Assembly (NCBI GenBank): GCA_900321265.1
Contig: ONVJ01000034.1
Location: 1 to 20,864, forward strand
DNA: 20,864 nt
From: an uncultured Eubacteriales bacterium
Lineage (GTDB): Bacteria > Bacillota > Clostridia > Oscillospirales > CAG-272
Direction of reading: 5' to 3'
A model generated the notes under the pieces. It was not told the DNA's origin and made no database searches. It saw nothing but the letters and a program-made list of their open reading frames with translations. The position numbers and the translations under genes are program-made. This document shows, piece after piece, positions 7,006 through 13,341 of the stretch; position 1 is the stretch's first letter; every line of letters begins with the position of its first letter.

Positions 7006-8096
7006 AACAGTATTCCGCTTTGTTTCAGCATATCCGATGCCGAGGCGTTGAGCGACGTGTCGGCGGTATTTCCGGCAAGGAATTCGTAGCATCCCTGCGC
7101 CGCGACCATAGCCGCGTTGTCTCCGCAGAGTTCGGTCGGGACCGGACAGAATCTGACGCCGAGCCTGTCACAGGTTTTTGCGAGCGCCGTGCGAAGGTGC
7201 CGGTTCGCCGCGACACCGCCCGAAAGGACAAGAGTTCTGCATCCAGAAATATCAAGGGCTTCGGCAGTTTTAGATGAGATCCCGTCCGCGACCGCGAAGG
7301 TGAAATCCGACGCGAGAAGCTCGCGGTCGGGTTCCTCTCCGGCCTGACGCTTTGAATTGATGAAGTTGAGCGCTGCGGATTTAAGACCGCTGAATGAGAA
7401 GGCGAGTCCGTCCTTCATCGCGGGGGAAGGAAGCGGGCAGTACCTTTTCAAGGCCGTCCGCTTTTTTCCTCTTCCCTTTCCCTGCAGCTCCGAAAATGAC
7501 GCGTATCTCTTGTCACCTTCGAAAGCCAGCGCGTCCATCGCGGCGCCTGAAGGATAAGGAAGTCCGATGACCCTCCCGACCTTGTCAAAGGCTTCGCCGG
7601 CAGCGTCATCGCGTGTCCCACCTATCTCCGAGAAGACGGTATAGTCTTTCACGACATAGAAGGAGGTATGACCTCCCGATACGACGAGCGAAATGAAGGG
7701 CGGCTTTGGCGGATCGGGTATCAGATAGACCGCCGCGGTATGGGCCTTGATATGATTGACGGGGACTATCGGCTTTGAATAGGAATATGCAAAGGATTTC
7801 GCGAAATTCACTCCGACAAGAAGAGCTCCGATAAGTCCGGGATGAGTAGTTACGGCGACAGCGTCGATCATATCCGGCTCAATTTCGGCAGACTTCAGCG
7901 CGGCAGTCAGAGTCCCGGATATGTTTTCGGCATGTGCCCTGCCCGCTATCTCGGGCACGACGCCGCCGTAAAGTGTGTGCTGTTCTATCTGAGAGGATAC
8001 GGCGCTTGAAAGCAGCCGGAGTCCCTTCCCTTCTTCAAAGGAGACAACCGCCGCAGCGGTATCGTCGCATGATGATTCGATTCCGAGTATGAGCAT
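7002..8096 (-). CDS. tsaD: tRNA N6-adenosine threonylcarbamoyltransferase TsaD
   Basis: TsaD transfers the threonylcarbamoyl group from threonylcarbamoyl-AMP to A37 of tRNAs reading ANN codons, working with TsaB and TsaE in the cytoplasm. The 364-residue product starts with LGIESSCDDTAAAVV and carries the metal ligands H115 and H119 in NHIKAH and D326 in CGDNAAM. VVSGGHT and a GEAFDKVGRVIGLPYPSG stretch are also present. It is slightly longer than usual because of a basic segment around GKGRGKKRTALKRY. AAAGGAG lies about 14 nt before ATG 8096, rather far; CAGGA directly abuts the ATG. Its stop overlaps the dnaD start and rimI lies 60 nt upstream. The usual partners tsaE and tsaB are not next to it. 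The tRNA-Thr in this window reads an ANN codon and is a plausible substrate. Confidence 0.95.
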   Translation of the reverse strand: MLILGIESSCDDTAAAVVSFEEGKGLRLLSSAVSSQIEQHTLYGGVVPEIAGRAHAENISGTLTAALKSAEIEPDMIDAVAVTTHPGLIGALLVGVNFAKSFAYSYSKPIVPVNHIKAHTAAVYLIPDPPKPPFISLVVSGGHTSFYVVKDYTVFSEIGGTRDDAAGEAFDKVGRVIGLPYPSGAAMDALAFEGDKRYASFSELQGKGRGKKRTALKRYCPLPSPAMKDGLAFSFSGLKSAALNFINSKRQAGEEPDRELLASDFTFAVADGISSKTAEALDISGCRTLVLSGGVAANRHLRTALAKTCDRLGVRFCPVPTELCGDNAAMVAAQGCYEFLAGNTADTSLNASASDMLKQSGILL

Positions 8097-8156
8097 TCCT
8101 GTCAGACGGTCTCCTTTCTGAAAGATCCTGATAAAACTGAGAATAGTACTGTGTTG

Positions 8157-8606
8157 TTATTCAGATCCGGAACTCAGATCCTTAGCCATGACGATCGCGT
8201 TTTCCCTCGGATGAGAGTAATAACCCCTGCGAATGCCGGCGATCCGGTATCCGGATGAGAGATAGAGAGATTTTGCCGGTTCGTTCGATTCTCTCACGTC
8301 GAGAAAGATTATTTGCGCTCCTAATTCACACGCCTTCGATTCAAGCGCCGACAGTATCGCCCGGCCGTAACCGCGTCTTCTGAAATCGGGATGAACGGCT
8401 ATGTTGATTATCGAGGCGGTATCAAGGACATGCTCTATTCCGCCGTACGCGGCAAGCCTGCCATCCTCGGTTGCCGCGACGCCGCAGGCGGTGTCTGAAG
8501 AGCAGAGATATCCGAGAGAATCCTCGCTCCAGGGATCCGAAAAGCAGATCTTTTCGATCTCTGCGGCTTCCGGGATATGTTTTTCGGAAAAAATCTCGAT
8601 ATGCAT
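8157..8606 (-). CDS. rimI: RimI-type N-alpha-acetyltransferase
   Basis: RimI acetylates the N-terminal alanine of ribosomal protein bS18 and, in some bacteria, other proteins, using acetyl-CoA. The 149-residue product has the full small-GNAT pattern: EKICFSDPWSEDSL (18-31), INIAVHPDFRRRGYGRAIL (67-85) with the acetyl-CoA loop RRRGYG, and LDVRESNEPAKSLYLSSGY (102-120) with the likely catalytic E106 and Y115. An ATG at 8612 is also in frame, but GAAGAGG (8619-8613) touches it directly and is 6 nt from ATG 8606, so the latter is chosen. It precedes tsaD, a common pairing because RimI is often encoded with the t6A genes. Confidence 0.93.
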   Translation of the reverse strand: MHIEIFSEKHIPEAAEIEKICFSDPWSEDSLGYLCSSDTACGVAATEDGRLAAYGGIEHVLDTASIINIAVHPDFRRRGYGRAILSALESKACELGAQIIFLDVRESNEPAKSLYLSSGYRIAGIRRGYYSHPRENAIVMAKDLSSGSE

Positions 8607-8654
8607 CTTCATCCTCTTCGGTCGATCGGGTACGGACTGAAAGAGCGAGAGATA

Positions 8655-9293
8655 TCAGTCTTCCGAGTATGAGTAAGGTTCGACATATCCTGAGAAGAGA
8701 TCTGTCGCTTCGATCATATACCCCTCGGTCCGGTCGTTGATGAAAATACCCGACGGAGTGACAGTCAGATAAAGCATAAAATAGATCGCGGGATATTTTT
8801 CAGATTCAAACAGAAGCCTGTAAGTGTTTGCCTCGAGATAACTTGCTTCCAGCTTTTCTCCGGTAGTATAACGGTCGATGACCTTTGAAATCGTCTCTGT
8901 GTCATCGATCAGCGCGAGCGCGAACAGTACATCGGTGTTATAGCTGATGTGCAGTTTGGAAGGCTCAAAGGCGGCAAGATCCGGGAGGCTTTCGGTTCCG
9001 GCATAGATCACGTCCCCGACCTCTGAGACCAGCCATTCTTCGGGCGCCAGGCCTTCGATCGAATAATAGTTGACCTTGACCCTGTTGAGCTCAAATACGG
9101 CGTATACCTCTTCCGATACCGATTTCGGCAGATATTTCCCGGAAGTATATACATATTCCGACCCGGTCTTCGGATCGACTATCTTTGTCTTCTTCAGCTT
9201 CAGTTTGGTGGTGCATCCCGCAAGCGACAGAATGATCATTGCGAGGGCAAGAACCGCGGCTGACGCTCTCAATAATTTGTTTTTACGCTTCAT
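8655..9293 (-). CDS. small lipoprotein of unknown function
   Basis: The 212-residue product begins with a basic n-region (MKRKNKLLR), a hydrophobic stretch and a lipobox LAGC ending at Cys27, so it should be cut by signal peptidase II and anchored by lipid on the outer face of the membrane. The mature part is mixed in charge, with many Tyr and Glu residues and no motif I recognise. Its end, with YFMLYLTVTPSGIFINDR, suggests a beta-rich fold. It lies 17 nt after the dCMP deaminase and 48 nt before rimI, so it is probably co-transcribed with housekeeping genes, which says little of its role. The Shine-Dalgarno site is weak (GTGAAG just before the ATG). The lipoprotein call is firm; the function is unknown. 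Confidence 0.85.
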   Translation of the reverse strand: MKRKNKLLRASAAVLALAMIILSLAGCTTKLKLKKTKIVDPKTGSEYVYTSGKYLPKSVSEEVYAVFELNRVKVNYYSIEGLAPEEWLVSEVGDVIYAGTESLPDLAAFEPSKLHISYNTDVLFALALIDDTETISKVIDRYTTGEKLEASYLEANTYRLLFESEKYPAIYFMLYLTVTPSGIFINDRTEGYMIEATDLFSGYVEPYSYSED

Positions 9294-9310
9294 TTCTTCA
9301 CTTTAGAACA

Positions 9311-9820
9311 TCAGTATCCGAATTTTCCGCTGAGCGAGTCGTCGTCGCTGATCCAGTCGGCGACGTCGATCACACGGTAGTTCTCGGGATCGTCCCTGAC
9401 TATTACCCGGCTTATCCCGGCATTGATAACAAGCTTTTTGCACATCATGCAGCAGGTGGTCCCGGGGAGAGTATCCTTTCCGTCGGGAGAGGTGCAGCAG
9501 AGGTAGAGCGTGGATCCCTGCATAAGATCGTGATCGGCGGCGATGATCGCGTTTGCCTCGGCATGGACAGAACGGCAGAGCTCATAGCGCTCTCCTCTGG
9601 GGATACCGAGATGCTCTCTGTAGCAGAAGCCGAGATCGCTGCAGTTGTCACGTCCCCTGGGAGCGCCGTTGTATCCGGTGGAGATTATCGTATCGTTTTT
9701 AACGATTATCGCACCGAATTTTCTCCTCAGGCATGTGCTGCGCTCTGAAACAGTGCGCGCGATGTCAAGATAATAATTGTCCTTCGTCACTCTTGTGAAT
9801 GATTTCTTTTCGCTGTCCAT
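9311..9820 (-). CDS. deoxycytidylate (dCMP) deaminase, ComEB-like
   Basis: The enzyme converts dCMP to dUMP, supplying thymidylate synthesis. The 169-residue product has the zinc-deaminase motifs: H86-A-E88 in SVHAEANAI (catalytic Glu88) and C124-M-M-C127 in TTCCMMCKKL. The usual Pro before the first Cys of the CxxC motif is replaced by Cys123. Cysteines at 30, 60 and 66 may hold a second zinc, as in some dCMP deaminases. ATG 9820 is chosen, with purine-rich GAGA just upstream. A TTG at 9871 in the same frame would overlap the galU stop as TTGA and add 17 residues; it has little Shine-Dalgarno support. It follows galU by 47 nt and precedes the lipoprotein by 17 nt. Confidence 0.92.
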   Translation of the reverse strand: MDSEKKSFTRVTKDNYYLDIARTVSERSTCLRRKFGAIIVKNDTIISTGYNGAPRGRDNCSDLGFCYREHLGIPRGERYELCRSVHAEANAIIAADHDLMQGSTLYLCCTSPDGKDTLPGTTCCMMCKKLVINAGISRVIVRDDPENYRVIDVADWISDDDSLSGKFGY

Positions 9821-9867
9821 ATTCTCTGTACCTGCTCTCAGTAAAACTCTGTTTTGTAAAATATGAC

Positions 9868-10776
9868 TCAAAGCTCTTTTGCGAACTCTTTTACTATGCG
9901 CCGGAATTCATCTTTTGTCTCGGGGTTTCTGCATGCCTCGCGGAGATTGGCGGTAAGGAAGCCTATCTTTGAGCCCATATCATACCTTGTGCCTATAAAA
10001 TCAAGTGCGGTCACTCCTGACCTGCGGGCGATCACCGCAAGAGCGTCGGTAAGCTGAAGCTCTCCTCCGGCGCCTCGGGGGATCACCTTGAGGATATCGA
10101 AGACTTCGGGAGTGACAACGACTCTTCCGAGTATCGACAGATTCGTGAAAACATCCTCGTCGCGGGAGGGCTTTTCGATCATGTCGTCGACGAAATATTC
10201 ACCGTCGCTTCCGTCAATATGCTCTGCTTTAAGAGAGCAGTATTTCCTTACCAGTTCGATCGGCACCGGTTTTACTCCGCAGACAGGTCTGCCGTATCTG
10301 TAAAAGCTGTCTGCGAGCTGAGCGGTCACCGGCTTTTCGCCTTCGTCCTCGATTATTATATCGTCTCCGTAGAGGATCGCAAAGGGTTCTCCGGCCGCAA
10401 AGCTTTCAGCGCAGAGGATCGCGTGGCCGAGTCCCTGTGCCTCGTGTTGCCTCAGAAAATAGAGCCTGGCACCCGAGGGAACGGCGGTGTTCCTCATCTC
10501 CTCAACGGCGGAAAATTTGTTTTTTGCAAGAAGGGCGGCCTCGTATTCTGGAGAATAATCGAAATAATCCTCGATCGCCGTCTTGTTCCTGCCGGTTATG
10601 ATCAGTATATCGGTGATCCCGCTCCTGACACATTCATCAACGAGATATGAGATAGCAGGCCGGTCTACGATTGGCAGCATTTCCTTCGGAACTGCCCGTG
10701 CGATAGGCAGCATCCGTGTTCCGAGTCCCGCCGCCGGAATAACGGCTTTCCTGATCTTCATATTCTGAAAGTCCAT
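9868..10776 (-). CDS. galU: UTP-glucose-1-phosphate uridylyltransferase
   Basis: GalU makes UDP-glucose from UTP and glucose-1-phosphate for glycolipids, wall polymers and capsule. The 302-residue product shows the nucleotidyltransferase signature AAGLGTRMLP (15-24), then VPKEMLPIVDRPAISYLVDE, the QHEAQGLGHAILCAE stretch, the metal-binding YGDDII, and a C-terminal GTRYDMGSKIGFL block. ATG 10776 is chosen because CGGAGG lies about 6 nt upstream; the frame extends to an ATG at 10803 without a site, and Met6 is a weaker alternative. It is the first gene of a long minus-strand series, driven by the promoter at 11038-11066 through a leader of about 255 nt. Confidence 0.94.
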   Translation of the reverse strand: MDFQNMKIRKAVIPAAGLGTRMLPIARAVPKEMLPIVDRPAISYLVDECVRSGITDILIITGRNKTAIEDYFDYSPEYEAALLAKNKFSAVEEMRNTAVPSGARLYFLRQHEAQGLGHAILCAESFAAGEPFAILYGDDIIIEDEGEKPVTAQLADSFYRYGRPVCGVKPVPIELVRKYCSLKAEHIDGSDGEYFVDDMIEKPSRDEDVFTNLSILGRVVVTPEVFDILKVIPRGAGGELQLTDALAVIARRSGVTALDFIGTRYDMGSKIGFLTANLREACRNPETKDEFRRIVKEFAKEL

Positions 10777-11031
10777 ATATAACCTCCGTGAAAAACCGGA
10801 CATTTATGGGAATGTGAACGTCGCTCATTCGGACGACATCAGTCTGTTCACAACAGGTGAAAAACATAAGAAATATCGCCAAAAACGGAAATCTTTATCG
10901 GCCTTCAGATCTTCCGCTCTTTTCCCTGCCAAAAAACCGGTTCCGCCCTGAATCATTTCGATCTTTGGGCAGAAACAGAAATATCAGCCCCGGGAGGTCT
11001 GTAATAAACTGAACTTGCCCATTCGCCTTAA
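10777..11031 (-). promoter_or_regulatory. long structured 5' leader of galU, type not recognised
   Basis: The predicted transcript start near 11031 leaves about 255 nt before galU. Possible helices in the minus-strand RNA include GGGCA/TGCCC (11020-11016 with 10971-10967), a nested ACAGA/TCTGT (11002-10998 with 10979-10975), and a stem near the ribosome site, GTGAAC/GTTCAC with inner GTCG/CGAC (10851-10814). Several U-runs follow weak helices. I recognise no riboswitch class. The region carries no convincing ORF. Confidence 0.4.
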
Positions 11032-11037
11032 TTGTAT

Positions 11038-11066
11038 ATTATACTTTAAATAATAGAAAAAATCAA
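11038..11066 (-). promoter_or_regulatory. sigma-A-type promoter upstream of galU
   Basis: On the minus strand, TTGATT (11066-11061) and a perfect TATAAT (11043-11038) are separated by exactly 17 bp in an AT-rich stretch. It is the best promoter between the tRNA-Thr terminator and galU and probably drives the galU-to-tsaD series and perhaps further. Confidence 0.7.
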
Positions 11067-11290
11067 GTAAAAGATTGTTGTGGGAAGAATAATCGGCAAT
11101 TCTACAGATAAATAAAGGCATAGGAAAGGAATGACCAAACAATCAGGACAGGAAGTATCCGCGTAAATTTATAAGAAACAGTTCAGAGTACCGGATCTGC
11201 TTTGAAAGAATTCCGAGAAGAGATCGGTCCGGGGGAGAGACAACTGTAAGATATTGGCATGACCGGTTTTATCAAAAACAGACTCGTCAG
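11067..11290. other. intergenic stretch with nothing recognised
   Basis: Between the galU promoter and the tRNA-Thr terminator I see no gene, tRNA or known RNA on either strand. An 11-codon plus-strand frame at 11131 follows GGAAAGGA too closely to be convincing. The minus-strand frame that covers this stretch is only read-through from the tRNA gene. Confidence 0.5.
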
Positions 11291-11330
11291 AGAAAAAAGA
11301 GGCCGAAAAGCGAAAAAAGCTTTTGCGGCC
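11291..11330 (-). terminator. intrinsic terminator of tRNA-Thr
   Basis: In the minus-strand RNA, GGCCG plus AAAAGC pairs with GCTTTT plus CGGCC around a short T-rich loop (stem within 11330-11301), with a single bulged C. It is followed at once by TCTTTTTTC (11300-11292). Helix and U-tract form a textbook rho-independent terminator about 32 nt past the tRNA. Confidence 0.85.
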
Positions 11331-11362
11331 CGATATATGCTTTGAAGTTCCCCGGATGTCGG

Positions 11363-11435
11363 AGCTGGTGGCGGGACTCGAACCCGCGACCTGCTGATTA
11401 CGAATCAGCTGCTCTACCGACTGAGCCACACCAGC
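11363..11435 (-). tRNA. tRNA-Thr, anticodon CGT
   Basis: The 73-nt cloverleaf closes completely: acceptor GCTGGTG/CACCAGC, D-arm GCTC/GAGC, anticodon arm GCTGA-TTCGTAA-TCAGC with anticodon CGT (reads ACG), variable AGGTC, and T-arm GCGGG-TTCGAGT-CCCGC. The discriminator is T at 11363 and CCA is not encoded, so it must be added by CCA-adding enzyme. It has its own consensus promoter upstream and a terminator downstream, and stands between two protein operons on the same strand. Confidence 0.97.
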
Positions 11436-11464
11436 AAATGCCGGGAAACCACTAAAGCTTTAAT

Positions 11465-11493
11465 ATTATATCACTCCAAGCGCTTTGTGTCAA
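11465..11493 (-). promoter_or_regulatory. perfect-consensus promoter of tRNA-Thr
   Basis: On the minus strand TTGACA (11493-11488) and TATAAT (11470-11465) match the sigma-A consensus at every position with a 17-bp spacer. The tRNA begins 29 nt after the -10 box, leaving a short 5' leader for RNase P to remove. Confidence 0.92.
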
Positions 11494-11501
11494 GAAAAAT
11501 C

Positions 11502-11537
11502 GATTGATTTTTTTCTTCACGAGCGCGAAGATCAATC
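11502..11537 (-). terminator. weak hairpin at the end of the second exporter gene
   Basis: In minus-strand RNA GATTGAT (11537-11531, overlapping the stop codon) can pair with ATCAATC (11508-11502), with an inner CTTC/GAAG and an A-rich bulge. GATTTTTCTT follows. The stem is AT-rich, so termination would be partial; some read-through into the tRNA is possible. Confidence 0.35.
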
Positions 11538-13340
11538 TTTTTTCTGAGCAAGAAGGAATTGCGAACCGTAAAGCGAGGCGTAAAAGCCCTTCTTTTCCAT
11601 GAGCTCGCCGTGCCTGCCCGACTCAATGATCTTTCCGTCCTTCATAACAATGATAAGATCGGCGTTTTTGATCGTATTGAGCCGGTGGGCAACGATGATC
11701 GAGGTCCTTCCCTTCATCAGTTCGGCAAAGGCCTTCTGTATCTTGATCTCTGTCCTGGTATCGATCGATGATGTAGCCTCGTCGAGTATAAGAAGCGGCG
11801 GAGGAGACACCATAAGCCTCGCGATGCAGAGCAGCTGACGTTCGCCGGCCGAAAGCAGTCCCTCGGAATCGCCGAGGAGAGTATCATATCCGTCCGGCAG
11901 ACGTCTGATGAAAGAATCGGCGAATGACATACGGCATGCGTCTTCTATTTCCTTATCAGTAGCTTCAGGATTGCCGAGACGTATGTTGTCATATACGCTG
12001 CCTGACGATAGCCAGGTATCCTGGAGCACCATTCCGAAGGATTCTCTTACACTTTCTACGGTAGATTCCGGGATAGAAGCCGACCCCAGTCTGAAATCTC
12101 CCGATTTCAGGTCATAGAATCTCATAAGAAGATTGACGAGTGTCGTCTTTCCGCATCCGGTCGGACCGACGAGGGCGATCACAGAACCGTGAGGAGCGCT
12201 GAAGGAGAGATCCTCGATAAAGGGCCTGTCGGTGTATGAGAATTCGGCTTTGACAGCCTCAAGCGTTCCTGCGCGATCCTCATCCCTTACCGACTGGGAA
12301 CCGGTGGGTTCAGTCCCGATCTCGTCCGAATCAAGAAGTTCGAAGATCCTGACAGCACCGGCAAGCGCGTTCTGGGCTTCGGCGATCACCCCCGAGAGAT
12401 CGTTGAATGGCTTCGCGTATTCTCTGGAATATGTCAGAAGGACGGTAAAACCGGCGATACCGAGCCTTCCTGAAATGGCCAGAAGGCCTCCGACCAATGC
12501 GACACCGGCATATATGACGCTGTTTACGAATCTTGTTACCGGATTTGTCAGGGACGAGAAGAATACCGCCGTGGTCGCCGTCTTTTTGTATTCCTCGACC
12601 GCAGAGTTATAGCCGTTCTCGCAGATCTTTTCGCGTCCGAAGAGCTTTATCTCGTCAAAGCCGCGGGTATACTCCTCTGCCAGCGAGGTCGCGGCGGCAG
12701 AAAGGCCTGCCGATTTTTTAAAGAGCGAAAAGGTCCGGCCCGAAATGAACGTGGCGAAAAACATCGACATCGGAGTCAGCAGTATTACCGCAAGCGCAAC
12801 AATGGGACTTACCGCGAACATGAAGACTATGGTAACGAGTATTCCGAGAATGCTGGAATAAAGCGATACCATGCCGGTCAGAAGACCGTCGGACATTCTG
12901 TCGGCGTCGGCGATGATCCTGGAAAGAGTATCCCCCGAGGGATGAGAGTCGAGATAGGAAAGCGGAAGTCTGTTCAGTTTGCGGAATGATGCCTTTCTGA
13001 TGTTCGCGATGATCGAGGAGCCGAGTCTGACGGCCATGAATCGCAGGATAAGCTCAGAAAGAGCGGATATTCCTATCATGATCGGAACTGCGGAAAGGAT
13101 CTTCACGATTCCCGCTATATCGACGCTTCCGGCATCCGGCGCGAGTTCTATAGCCTTTGAAAACTGCAGCGGGATCAGATGTGAAAATACCGACGCGAAT
13201 AGTGCAAAGAGAAAGGCAGCCGGAAATAGCCAGGCTGATCTGCCGGAAAATGACAGAAGCCTTTTTATGACCTTCAGAGAAGACATTATGCCTGCGGATT
13301 TGCGCTTGGAAGAGGAAGCAGGTGATTTCGAGGCTTTCAT
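11532..13340 (-). CDS. ABC exporter subunit with catalytic Glu (TM288/YheH-like)
   Basis: This 602-residue half-transporter pairs with the product of the upstream gene to form a heterodimeric exporter like TM287/288 or BmrCD. A transmembrane domain spans about 35-335 and the ATPase about 360-595. Walker A GPTGCGKT (392-399), D520-E521 and His552 are intact, so this chain supplies the hydrolysing Walker A/B. Its own signature is altered, LSAGE (496-500) in place of LSGGQ, as expected for the chain whose signature faces the degenerate site. RLNTIKNADLIIVMKDG closely recalls TM288. ATG 13340 is chosen: GGGAGA lies about 5 nt upstream and only one base separates it from the previous stop, implying coupling. 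An open frame upstream to 13385 lies inside the neighbour. The substrate is unknown; drugs or lipids are usual for this group. Confidence 0.92.
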   Translation of the reverse strand: MKASKSPASSSKRKSAGIMSSLKVIKRLLSFSGRSAWLFPAAFLFALFASVFSHLIPLQFSKAIELAPDAGSVDIAGIVKILSAVPIMIGISALSELILRFMAVRLGSSIIANIRKASFRKLNRLPLSYLDSHPSGDTLSRIIADADRMSDGLLTGMVSLYSSILGILVTIVFMFAVSPIVALAVILLTPMSMFFATFISGRTFSLFKKSAGLSAAATSLAEEYTRGFDEIKLFGREKICENGYNSAVEEYKKTATTAVFFSSLTNPVTRFVNSVIYAGVALVGGLLAISGRLGIAGFTVLLTYSREYAKPFNDLSGVIAEAQNALAGAVRIFELLDSDEIGTEPTGSQSVRDEDRAGTLEAVKAEFSYTDRPFIEDLSFSAPHGSVIALVGPTGCGKTTLVNLLMRFYDLKSGDFRLGSASIPESTVESVRESFGMVLQDTWLSSGSVYDNIRLGNPEATDKEIEDACRMSFADSFIRRLPDGYDTLLGDSEGLLSAGERQLLCIARLMVSPPPLLILDEATSSIDTRTEIKIQKAFAELMKGRTSIIVAHRLNTIKNADLIIVMKDGKIIESGRHGELMEKKGFYASLYGSQFLLAQKKD

Positions 13341-13341
13341 A

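Noticed and set aside
9239..9748. Plus-strand ORF of 169 codons
   Set aside because: It overlaps the dCMP deaminase and lipoprotein genes in antisense and has no motif.
10937..10950. AGGGCGGAACCGG in the galU leader resembles the T-box antiterminator sequence
   Set aside because: It departs from the consensus (C for T, no following CG) and I cannot find the stem I elements, a specifier loop or a clean terminator after it; galU is not a usual T-box target.
11015..11043. Plus-strand promoter-like TTGCCC-17-ATTATA
   Set aside because: The -10 match arises from the palindromic nature of the galU -10 region, and no plus-strand gene follows.
11131..11166. Eleven-codon plus-strand frame after GGAAAGGA
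   Set aside because: The ribosome-like site is only one base from the ATG and the frame is isolated in non-coding DNA.
11169..11429. Minus-strand ORF beginning MAQSVEQLIRNQQVAGSSPATS
   Set aside because: It is the false frame produced by reading through the tRNA-Thr gene, a well-known annotation error; the rest lies in the terminator and non-coding DNA.
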